This document shows positions 56,990 to 64,000 of a stretch of 64,000 bases of DNA, piece after piece (positions within the stretch are counted from its first letter, which is position 1; each line of letters begins with the position of its first letter). The notes under the pieces were generated by a model, which was not told where the DNA came from, ran no database searches, and saw only the letters and a program-made list of their open reading frames with translations. Source of the DNA: Streptomyces sp. NBC_00775 (lineage in GTDB: Bacteria; Actinomycetota; Actinomycetes; Streptomycetales; Streptomycetaceae); assembly GCF_036347135.1 (NCBI RefSeq), contig NZ_CP108938.1, positions 10,168,001-10,232,000 on the forward strand, given 5' to 3'. The position numbers and the translations under genes were made by a program.

Positions 56990-58015
56990 ATGGCCACGCA
57001 GCAACCGCTCGCCGTCGGTCTCATAGGCGCCGGACGGATGGGCTCCTTCCACGCCGAGACCCTCGCCCACCGTCTGCCCGGCGTCCGTCTCGCCGCCGTC
57101 GCCGACCCCGCCCCGGGCGCCGCGGAGCGCCTCGCCGCCCCGCTCGGCTGTGCCATGGCGTACACCGACATCGGTGACCTGCTGGCCGACCCGAAGGTCG
57201 ACGCGGTGGTGATCGCCACGCCTGCGCGTACCCACGCCGACCTGGTGGAGGCGGCGGCACGGGCGGGCAAGGCGGTCTACTGCGAGAAGCCCATGGCGGT
57301 CGCTCTCGCCGAGGCCGACCGCGCCATCGCCGCCGCCCGTGCGGCCGGCGTGGCCCTCCAGGTGGGCTTCAACCGGCGTTACGACCCGGGCTTCCGCGCC
57401 GCTCACGACAAGGTCGCCGCCGGCGCGGTGGGCACCCCCCAGCTGCTCCGTTCTCTCACCCGTGACCCGAGGCTGGCGGACCCGGCACGCATTCCGCCGT
57501 GGACGATCTTCCTGGAGACCTTGATCCACGACTTCGACACCCTGCGCTTCCTCAACCCCGGCGCGGAGCCTGTCGAGGTCTTCGCGTGGGCCGACGCGCT
57601 CGTCCGCCCCGACTTCAAGGACCACGGGCTGCTCGACACCGCCGTCGTCACGATCCGCTTCGACAACGGCGCGCTCGCCACCGCCGAGGCCAACTTCCAG
57701 GCCGTGTACGGCTATGACGTCCGCGGCGAGGTGTTCGGCTCGGCGGGCATGCTCACCATGGGCGACCTCCGCCGCACCCCTCTGACCTCCTACGACTCGG
57801 ACGGCATCACAGCCGAATCCGTCCGGTACGACCAGGACCTCTTCCACGGTGCCTACGTGGCCGAACTCGCCGACTTCACCGAGTGCGTCCGCACCGGCCG
57901 GGCCCCCGCCGTCACCGGCGAGGACGCCCGCGCCGCCCTGTCCATCGCCCTCGCCGCCATCCAGTCGGTGACCACCGGTGGACCCGTCCGCATCGACGAA
58001 CTCAAGGACCGCTGA
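56990..58015 (+). CDS. Gfo/Idh/MocA dehydrogenase, inositol 2-dehydrogenase-like
   Basis: 341 aa. Rossmann motif VGLIGAGRMGSFHAETLA, catalytic Lys in YCEKPMAVAL, and His/Asp in ETLIHDFDTLRFL. These are the key residues of IolG-type inositol dehydrogenases (substrate could also be another cyclitol or sugar). It is under the LacI operators with the isomerase gene, so the pair probably channels an inositol or keto-sugar. A 103-bp repeat-bearing gap separates the two. Confidence 0.9.
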   Translation: MATQQPLAVGLIGAGRMGSFHAETLAHRLPGVRLAAVADPAPGAAERLAAPLGCAMAYTDIGDLLADPKVDAVVIATPARTHADLVEAAARAGKAVYCEKPMAVALAEADRAIAAARAAGVALQVGFNRRYDPGFRAAHDKVAAGAVGTPQLLRSLTRDPRLADPARIPPWTIFLETLIHDFDTLRFLNPGAEPVEVFAWADALVRPDFKDHGLLDTAVVTIRFDNGALATAEANFQAVYGYDVRGEVFGSAGMLTMGDLRRTPLTSYDSDGITAESVRYDQDLFHGAYVAELADFTECVRTGRAPAVTGEDARAALSIALAAIQSVTTGGPVRIDELKDR

Positions 58016-58152
58016 CACCGGGGACACCGGGCTCTCGGCCAGGACCAGGGCCGGGTACGACGCTGCCGCCGCGCCGGCCTCTCGTGCCCGGCCCCTGGGC
58101 TGCCGCCCGGCCTTCCGCTTGCCCCCTCTTGACTCTCCCTTTCCTGAAATAC

Positions 58153-58190
58153 CTCTGACACAGAGCTATTCTCGAAGAGTGGAGTCAGAG
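58153..58190 (+). promoter_or_regulatory. Candidate MarR autoregulatory inverted repeat
   Basis: CTCTGAC (58153-58159) and GTCAGAG (58184-58190) are exact inverted copies 24 nt apart and bracket the GTG start of the MarR gene at 58179. The spacing is long for a MarR dimer; a weak suggestion only. Confidence 0.3.
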
Positions 58191-58634
58191 AGTTTCCCCG
58201 AGGCGCTGGCCGACACCCTGGCCGGAGTGCAGCGGCTGATCCGGCGGCGGCTGCGCCGCGGCATGACCGCCCCGCGGCTGCGTGGCGCCGAGGTCGAGCT
58301 GCTGCGCCTGGTCGTGGCCCGCCCGGGCATCGGCGTGTCGGAAGCCGCCAAGGAGCTCTACCTGGCGGGCAATTCGGTCTCGACGCTGGTCAACCAACTG
58401 GTGCGGGACGGCTATCTGATCCGCGAGACGGACCCGGCCGACCGGCGGGCCGCGCGACTGCTGCCCACACCGGCCGCCGACGCACGGCTGCGCGACTGGC
58501 GCGCGCGGCGCGCGGCACTCGTACGCCGCCAGGTGACCCGTCTCGACGAGGCGGACCGCGCGGCCCTGGAGGCGGCCCTTCCGGCCCTGCGCAAGCTGGC
58601 GGCGAACCTGCACGAGGAGGCCGAGGAGACATGA
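58179..58634 (+). CDS. MarR-family regulator
   Basis: 151 aa from GTG 58179. Winged HTH: EVELLRLVVARPGIGVSEAA, then AGNSVSTLVNQLVRDGYLIR and the wing ETDPADRRAARLLPT. Members sense small phenolic or toxic compounds and repress efflux genes. It overlaps the DrrA-like ATPase gene by ATGA (58631-58634), so it controls its own export operon. Confidence 0.9.
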   Translation: MESESFPEALADTLAGVQRLIRRRLRRGMTAPRLRGAEVELLRLVVARPGIGVSEAAKELYLAGNSVSTLVNQLVRDGYLIRETDPADRRAARLLPTPAADARLRDWRARRAALVRRQVTRLDEADRAALEAALPALRKLAANLHEEAEET

Positions 58635-59644
58635 CGCGGAACACGACCGGAGGGGGAGACCCCGCCCGGCGGGGGAGCCCGGACGCCGAGGGGACCGGCG
58701 CCGCCGAGGGGCATGCCCAGGCGATCGACAGCGGTACGGATGCCGCCGACGGGCCGGCCGCGCCGGCGAGCAGTGGCCCGGATCCGGCCGGCCCCCGGAC
58801 CGCAGCGGCGGACGCCGGGACGGACGCCGTCACCTGTGCCGGGCTCGCGTACGCCTTCGGTGAGACCACCGCGGTCGACGGGCTCGAGCTCTCCGTCCGC
58901 GACGGCGAGGTGTTCGGACTGCTCGGGCCCAACGGCGCGGGCAAGACCACGGCGATCCGCTGCATCACCACGCTGCTGCCCGTCCCCGCCGGCATGGTCC
59001 GGGTCTTCGGGCACGACGCCACACGCGAACGCATGGCGGTACGCCGCCTGTTGGGTTACGTACCGCAGCAGCTCTCCGCCGACTCCGGGCTCACCGGCCG
59101 GGAGAACGTGGCCCTGTTCGCCCGCGTCTTCGATGTCTCCCGCCGGGAGCGCGCGGCGCGCGTCGGCCAGGCGCTCGCGGCGGTCGACCTGACCAACGCC
59201 GCCGACCGGCTCGCCAAGACGTACTCCGGAGGCATGGTCCGCCGCCTCGAACTCGCCCAGGCACTGGTGAGCGCGCCCCGGCTGCTGATCCTCGACGAGC
59301 CGACCATCGGCCTCGACCCGATCGCCCGGACGAGCGTGTGGGAGCACATCAACGCCGTGCGCGCGGCCACCGGTATGACCGTCCTGGTGACGACCCACTA
59401 CATGGACGAGGCCGATCAGTACTGCGACCGGGTCGCGCTGATGCACCGGGGCCGCGTCCGCGCGCTCGGTACCCCCGACGAGCTGAGGACCGGCCTCGGT
59501 GAGCGGCGCGGCACCACGAAGAACGGTGAACTGCCCACGCTGGAAGACGTCTTCCGCGACATCGCCGGCAGCGGCCTCGACGACCAGTCAGGAGACTTCA
59601 GCGATGTCCGAAGCACCCGCCGTACCGCGTCCCGTGTCGGCTGA
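58631..59644 (+). CDS. ABC transporter ATP-binding protein, DrrA-like
   Basis: 337 aa. An Ala/Gly-rich N-terminal extension of about 60 residues is unusual for the family. Walker A LLGPNGAGKTTAIR, Q-loop YVPQQLSADSGL, signature YSGGMVRRLELAQAL, Walker B LLILDEPTIGLDP and H-loop TTHYMDEAD. The DrrA branch exports daunorubicin-like drugs or other hydrophobic compounds with a DrrB permease. It overlaps the permease gene by 41 bp. Confidence 0.93.
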   Translation: MTRNTTGGGDPARRGSPDAEGTGAAEGHAQAIDSGTDAADGPAAPASSGPDPAGPRTAAADAGTDAVTCAGLAYAFGETTAVDGLELSVRDGEVFGLLGPNGAGKTTAIRCITTLLPVPAGMVRVFGHDATRERMAVRRLLGYVPQQLSADSGLTGRENVALFARVFDVSRRERAARVGQALAAVDLTNAADRLAKTYSGGMVRRLELAQALVSAPRLLILDEPTIGLDPIARTSVWEHINAVRAATGMTVLVTTHYMDEADQYCDRVALMHRGRVRALGTPDELRTGLGERRGTTKNGELPTLEDVFRDIAGSGLDDQSGDFSDVRSTRRTASRVG

Positions 59645-60464
59645 CCGCGTCCACCCGGCCGGTCTCGACCTGCTCCTGGTCCCGCCCCGGGCCCGCACCG
59701 GCTGGAAGGTGCTGCCCGCCAGGGTCGGCGCGATGTGCGCGGTCGAACTGCAGAAGCTGCGCCACGACCGCACCGAGCTGTACACCCGGGCCGTCCAGCC
59801 GGCGCTCTGGCTGCTGATCTTCGGCGAGACCTTCACCCGGATCAAGGCCATACCCACCGGCGGCATCCCCTACCTCGACTACCTCGCGCCCGGCATCATC
59901 GCCCAGTCCGCGATGTTCATCGCCATCTTCTACGGCATCATGATCATCTGGGAGCGGGACGCCGGGATCCTCACCAAGCTCCTCGTCACACCGACCCCGC
60001 GCTCGGCGCTCATCACCGGCAAGGCCTTCGCCGCCGGGGTGAAGGCGCTGATCCAGGCGGTCGTGGTCGTCGTCATCGCCGCGCTGCTCGGGGTGGCGAT
60101 GACCTGGAATCCGCTGCGGCTGCTCGGCGTCGCGGTGGCCGTCGTCCTCGGCTCGGCCTTCTTCTCCTGCCTCTCGATGACCATCGCCGGCATCGTGCTC
60201 ACCCGCGACCGCCTGATGGGCATCGGCCAGGCCATCACCATGCCGCTGTTCTTCGGCTCCAACGCCCTCTATCCGGTGGCCGTCATGCCGGGCTGGCTCC
60301 AGACCGTCAGCAAGTTCAACCCCCTCAGCTACCAGGTGGACGCGCTGCGCGGCCTGCTGCTCGGCACACCCGCCCATCTGGCCCTCGACTACGGGGTTCT
60401 TGTCCTGGCCGCGGCCCTCGGCATCCTGTCCGCCTCGTCCTTGCTCGGCCGCCTGGCCCGCTGA
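59604..60464 (+). CDS. ABC-2 type permease, DrrB-like
   Basis: 286 aa from ATG 59604 (AGGAG upstream), inside the end of the ATPase gene. Six membrane helices; ABC2_membrane core with RAVQPALWLLIFGETF, APGIIAQSAMFIAIFYGIMI and NPLSYQVDALRGLLL. Forms an efflux complex with the upstream ATPase. The last gene of the MarR-controlled operon. Confidence 0.93.
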   Translation: MSEAPAVPRPVSADRVHPAGLDLLLVPPRARTGWKVLPARVGAMCAVELQKLRHDRTELYTRAVQPALWLLIFGETFTRIKAIPTGGIPYLDYLAPGIIAQSAMFIAIFYGIMIIWERDAGILTKLLVTPTPRSALITGKAFAAGVKALIQAVVVVVIAALLGVAMTWNPLRLLGVAVAVVLGSAFFSCLSMTIAGIVLTRDRLMGIGQAITMPLFFGSNALYPVAVMPGWLQTVSKFNPLSYQVDALRGLLLGTPAHLALDYGVLVLAAALGILSASSLLGRLAR

Positions 60465-60508
60465 GCTCGGCCCGTCCCATCGCCTTCCCACCGGGGCCCT
60501 TTGATCGA

Positions 60509-60564
60509 TTGGTGGGGTCGGGAGCTCAGGCTTAACGTCGATGTAGTGAACGTCTGCGTTCACT
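60509..60564 (+). promoter_or_regulatory. Promoter with perfect TetR-type palindrome
   Basis: -35 TTGGTG (60509-60514) and -10 TAACGT (60533-60538) at 18-bp spacing. Just downstream, AGTGAACG-tctg-CGTTCACT (60545-60564) is a perfect 8+8 inverted repeat that covers the expected transcription start. It suits repression of the MFS pump by a TetR-family protein. No TetR gene is in the window. Confidence 0.72.
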
Positions 60565-60590
60565 GCTGACCCGAGACACTGGGCCCTCCC

Positions 60591-62231
60591 ATGACGGCCG
60601 CTCACCCGACACCTGCCGCACCTGCCGAGTCCCCGGAGCGGGGCCGAGGCAGTCGTATCGCGCTCCTCGTCATCGCCTCGTGCCAGCTGATGGTGGTCCT
60701 CGACATCACCATCGTGAACATCGCGCTGCCGCACATCCAGACCTCGCTCGGCTTCTCGACCGAGAACCTGTCCTGGGTGATCAACGCCTACACGCTGACC
60801 TTCGGTGGTCTGCTGCTGCTCGGCGGACGTTCCGGCGACATCCTCGGCCGGCGCAGGGTCTTCATGTTGGGCGTCCTGCTCTTCGTGTTGGCCTCGCTGC
60901 TCGGCGGACTCGCCCAGGAGGACTGGCAGTTGCTCGCGGCGCGCTCACTGCAGGGTGTCGGCGGCGCGATCGCTTCCCCCACCGCGCTGTCGCTGATCAC
61001 CACCACCTTCCGCGAAGGACCCGAGCGGAACAGGGCGTTCGGCGTGTTCGCCGCCGTTTCCGCCGGAGGCAGTGCGATCGGGCTCCTCGCGGGCGGTGTT
61101 CTCGTGGAGTGGCTCGACTGGCGCTGGGTGTTCTTCGTCAATGTCCCGATCGGCCTGTTGATCGTACTTGCCACACCCCGCCACATCCGGGAGTCCGAGC
61201 GCCACCCGGGCCACTTCGACCTCCTCGGCGCCATCACCTCCACGCTGGGCATGGTGCTGCTCGTCTACGGCTTCATCCGGGCCTCGGAGGACGGCTGGAG
61301 TGACAGCGTCACCCTCGCGGCCTTCGGGGCGGCTCTGGTGTTCCTAGTCGTGTTCATCACCGTCGAGCGCCGGTCGAGGCAGCCCATCACTCCCCTGTGG
61401 ATGTTTCGCGACCGTAACCGCGCCGGCGTCTACGGGATGATGCTGAGCCTGGCCGCGGCGATCTTCGGGATGTTCTTCTTCCTGACGCTCTTCGTGCAGA
61501 ACATCCTGGGCTTCAGCCCCTTGGAGGCCGGCCTCGCCTTCCTGCCGGTGAGCGCAATCGTCGCGATCGGCGCGGGATTCACCTCGAACCTCCTGCCCAA
61601 GTGGGGGCCCAAACCCTTCATGGTGGTGGGCGCGATCCTGGCTGCCGTGGGGCTCGCCTGGCTGACCATGACCGATGTTCACAGCACCTATCTGGGCAGC
61701 ATTCTTGGCCCCATCCTGGTCTTCGGCCTTGGCATGGGCCTGCAGTTCGTGTCGCTGACGCTGATGGCGGTCTCGGGCGTGGCGTCGAAGGAGGCGGGAG
61801 CCGCCTCCGGAATCCTCAACGCCACCCAGCAGGTCGGAGGGTCGCTCGGCCTGTCCGTGCTGGTGACGGTCTTCGGTACGGCCAGCCGCAACGAGGCCAC
61901 GGATCAGGTCGGCACGTTCCTGGCGGAGGCGACCCCTGCGCAGCAGCTGCAGTTCCGCAGAACGGGTCAGCTTCCGGCGCCCTGGAGCGACCAGGTGTTG
62001 ACGTCCGGCATCTCGGGCGCGTTCGTCATGGCCGCCGTCTTCGCCCTCCTCGGCGCGCTGATCGCTCTGCTTGTCATCCAGGTGCGCCCTTCCGACCTGG
62101 AGCGGCTCCGCGGCGGCGGCGCCCTTCCGATCGCACCGGCCGAGGAGGCCACGGACGACGCGAGCGGGACGACGCACTCGGCGCCCGCGGCGGAGGAGGA
62201 CGTACGCAGAGGTCCCTCGCCACCCGGCTGA
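60591..62231 (+). CDS. MFS drug exporter, DHA2 (EmrB/QacA) family
   Basis: 546 aa with 14 predicted helices. TM1 IALLVIASCQLMVVLDITIV, motif D1-like NIALPHIQTSLGFS, motif A GGRSGDILGRRRVFM and motif C AGGSAIGLLAGGVLVEW. A proton antiporter for drugs or antibiotics. A perfect TetR-type palindrome lies over its transcription start. The last 45 residues are hydrophilic. Confidence 0.95.
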   Translation: MTAAHPTPAAPAESPERGRGSRIALLVIASCQLMVVLDITIVNIALPHIQTSLGFSTENLSWVINAYTLTFGGLLLLGGRSGDILGRRRVFMLGVLLFVLASLLGGLAQEDWQLLAARSLQGVGGAIASPTALSLITTTFREGPERNRAFGVFAAVSAGGSAIGLLAGGVLVEWLDWRWVFFVNVPIGLLIVLATPRHIRESERHPGHFDLLGAITSTLGMVLLVYGFIRASEDGWSDSVTLAAFGAALVFLVVFITVERRSRQPITPLWMFRDRNRAGVYGMMLSLAAAIFGMFFFLTLFVQNILGFSPLEAGLAFLPVSAIVAIGAGFTSNLLPKWGPKPFMVVGAILAAVGLAWLTMTDVHSTYLGSILGPILVFGLGMGLQFVSLTLMAVSGVASKEAGAASGILNATQQVGGSLGLSVLVTVFGTASRNEATDQVGTFLAEATPAQQLQFRRTGQLPAPWSDQVLTSGISGAFVMAAVFALLGALIALLVIQVRPSDLERLRGGGALPIAPAEEATDDASGTTHSAPAAEEDVRRGPSPPG

Positions 62232-62284
62232 GCGCCGACGCCTCCAGCGCGCCCGTACCAGCCGGTCCCCGGTGGTGCCTCGGC

Positions 62285-64000
62285 TCAGGCCAGCGACTGC
62301 TCGGCCCAGATCACCTTGCCGGCGGGGTTGTAGCGGGTGCCCCAGCGCTCGGCGAGCTGGGCGACCAGGAACAGGCCGCGTCCGCCCTCGTCCGTGGTGG
62401 CCGCGTAGCGCAGGTGGGGTGAGGTGCTGCTGCCGTCGAAGACCTCGCAGATCAGGGTGCGGTCGCGCAGCATACGGACGCGGATGGGGCCGCTGCCGTA
62501 ACGGATCGCGTTGGTGACCAGCTCGCTGAGGATCAGCTCCGTGGTGAACGCCAGCTCGTCCAGCCCCCACTCCGCCAGCTGCCGGGTGACCGAGGCGCGC
62601 ACCTCGCCGACGGCCACCGGGTCGGACGGCACCTGCCACTCGGCGATCCGGTCGGGACCGAGCGCGTGGGTGCGGGCGACGATCAGGGCGATGTCGTCGC
62701 TCGGCCGGGCCGGCAGCAGGGCGTCGAGTACGGCCCGGCAGGTGTCCTCCGGCGACGGGTCGGCCCCGGCCAGAGCGGTGCGCAGCAGCTCAAGGCCGGT
62801 GTCGATGTCCCGTTCCCGGTCCTCGACGAGCCCGTCCGTGTAGAGCACCAGGCGGCTGCCCTCCGCCAGCTCGAGCTCGGCCGTCTCGAACGGGAGGCCG
62901 CCCACGCCGAGCGGGGGACCGGCCGGCACCTCGGGGAACTCGACGCCGCCGTCGGGGCCGACCAGGGCCGGCGGCGGGTGTCCGGCCCGCGCGACCGTGC
63001 AGCGCCGGGAGGCCGGGTCGTAGATGGCGTACAGACAGGTGGCGCCGGTGACGGCGGCTCCGCTGTCCTCCGCGACCTCGTCCTGGTCGATACGGCCGAC
63101 CAGCTCGTCCAGGAGCCCGAGGAGCTCGTCGGGAGGCAGGTCGAGGGCGGAGAAGTTGTGGACCGCCGTACGCAGCCGGCCCATCGTCGCCGCCGCGTGC
63201 AGCCCGTGGCCGACGACGTCGCCCACGACGAGCGCGACACGGGCGCCCGGCAGCGGCAGGACGTCGAACCAGTCGCCGCCGACTCCCGCCTGGGCGGGAA
63301 GGTAGCGGTAGGCGATGTCCAGGGCGCTCTGCTCGGGCAGGTTGCGAGGCAGCAGACTGCGCTGCAGCGTCACGGCCATGGTGTGCTCGCGGGTGTAGCG
63401 GCGCGCGTTGTCGATGGAGACCGCCGCACGGGCCACCAGCTCCTCGGCGAGGGCCAGATCCTCCACGTCGAAGGGCTCGGGCTTCTCGGAGCGCCAGAAG
63501 TTGGCCACGCCCATCACCAGGGGGCCCACCCGCAGGGGAACCGTGATCAGGGAGTGGATTCCGTAGTCCACGACCTGGGCGGTGCGCGGGGGGTCCTGTG
63601 CCAGCCATCCCGGAGACCCGCCGAGGTCGGGTTCGACGACCGCCTGGCCGGTGCGGAGGCTGTGGGCCTGTGGTGTGGAGGAGGCGAATCCGATGTGTTC
63701 GCCGACCGGATACAGCGGAGCGTCCTTGCGGATTCCGCCGGACGCCGCGCGGCGCAGATCGGTGCCCGCGTCCGGCTCCTGCCCGTTCAGCACGGCGTCG
63801 GCGAGGTCCACGGTGACGAAGTCCGCGAACCGCGGGACGGCCACCTCCGCGAGTTCCTCGGCGGTGCGGGTCACGTCCAGGCTCGTACCGATGCCCACCC
63901 CTGCGTCGTACAACAGTTTGAGTCGCTCGCGTGCCACGTCGGCCCGGCCGGAGAGCGCGCGCAGTTCGGTCGAGTCACGGAGCGTCGCGACGCTGCCGGC
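62285..64000 (-). CDS. PAS-GAF-SpoIIE phosphatase-HATPase protein, 5' end outside window
   Basis: 571 codons are visible and the frame is open to the window edge, so the N-terminus is missing. The edge shows the end of a PAS domain (SVATLRDSTELRALSGRAD), then a GAF domain, the SpoIIE/PP2C domain (GGDWFDVLPL, VGDVVGHGLHAAATMGRL, YTDGLVEDR, DDIALI) and a C-terminal RsbW-like HATPase (LILSELVTNAIRYGSGPI, GGRGLFLVAQLAERWG). Combines phosphatase and kinase-like modules for partner-switch sigma control. GTG 63937 is an internal codon, not the start. Confidence 0.93.
   Translation of the reverse strand, partial: AGSVATLRDSTELRALSGRADVARERLKLLYDAGVGIGTSLDVTRTAEELAEVAVPRFADFVTVDLADAVLNGQEPDAGTDLRRAASGGIRKDAPLYPVGEHIGFASSTPQAHSLRTGQAVVEPDLGGSPGWLAQDPPRTAQVVDYGIHSLITVPLRVGPLVMGVANFWRSEKPEPFDVEDLALAEELVARAAVSIDNARRYTREHTMAVTLQRSLLPRNLPEQSALDIAYRYLPAQAGVGGDWFDVLPLPGARVALVVGDVVGHGLHAAATMGRLRTAVHNFSALDLPPDELLGLLDELVGRIDQDEVAEDSGAAVTGATCLYAIYDPASRRCTVARAGHPPPALVGPDGGVEFPEVPAGPPLGVGGLPFETAELELAEGSRLVLYTDGLVEDRERDIDTGLELLRTALAGADPSPEDTCRAVLDALLPARPSDDIALIVARTHALGPDRIAEWQVPSDPVAVGEVRASVTRQLAEWGLDELAFTTELILSELVTNAIRYGSGPIRVRMLRDRTLICEVFDGSSTSPHLRYAATTDEGGRGLFLVAQLAERWGTRYNPAGKVIWAEQSLA

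Overview
The window is high-GC actinobacterial DNA and almost certainly comes from a Streptomyces chromosome. The evidence is GC-rich third codon positions, frequent GTG starts, a short chaplin gene, a DUF397 gene next to a DUF5753-type XRE regulator, two DUF574-type methyltransferases, a complete glgE/treS/maltokinase/glgB cluster, SpoIIE-type phosphatases and repeated copies of an intergenic 21-mer that I recall from streptomycetes. I see no rRNA, tRNA, CRISPR array, intact insertion sequence or prophage.

Layout. 1-16.5 kb: a cysteine-synthase-like enzyme coupled to an MFS exporter, a NUDIX hydrolase, an aldo/keto reductase behind a MerR-type promoter, a large SpoIIE phosphatase, a divergent ArgP/LysE pair, a second MFS transporter, a methyltransferase, a small membrane protein, an ATP-dependent DNA ligase, a Gfo/Idh/MocA oxidoreductase, a methyltransferase remnant and a secreted M1 peptidase. 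16.5-27.4 kb: alpha-glucan and trehalose metabolism, with glgB-maltokinase-treS-glgE on the minus strand and glgX on the plus strand. Trehalose is converted to maltose (TreS), phosphorylated (maltokinase), polymerised (GlgE), branched (GlgB) and debranched (GlgX). 27.4-31.8 kb: a large LAL-type LuxR regulator and a flavin oxidase.

31.8-40.6 kb: a developmental-type regulatory region. It holds an XRE/DUF397 pair, a divergent HTH-TPR regulator, an RsbW-like kinase with a DUF6624 partner, several unknown proteins and two paralogous DUF574 methyltransferases. 40.8-47.5 kb: mostly exported proteins (a PEBP lipoprotein, a DUF4360-like protein, a chaplin and an unknown secreted protein), a frameshifted mlrC-type gene and an NfeD/flotillin pair. 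47.6-54.8 kb: a Tat-type flavin oxidase, a methyltransferase/TauD dioxygenase operon, a two-component system and a peroxiredoxin/DoxX pair. 54.8-64 kb: a LacI-controlled sugar or inositol module with twin operators, a MarR-DrrA-DrrB-like export operon, a DHA2 MFS pump behind a perfect TetR-type palindrome, and a second SpoIIE phosphatase cut by the window end.

The most unusual signals lie in DNA that is not ordinary coding sequence. They are a 21-bp-spaced GTGATC array before the M1 peptidase, a 24-bp palindrome abutting the glgX start codon, twin LacI operators 75 bp apart, a perfect 20-bp TetR-like operator with no regulator nearby, a 13-bp tandem duplication that builds a MerR-like promoter, stacked hairpins around the chaplin, and two overlapping micro-ORFs that run into a strong terminator.
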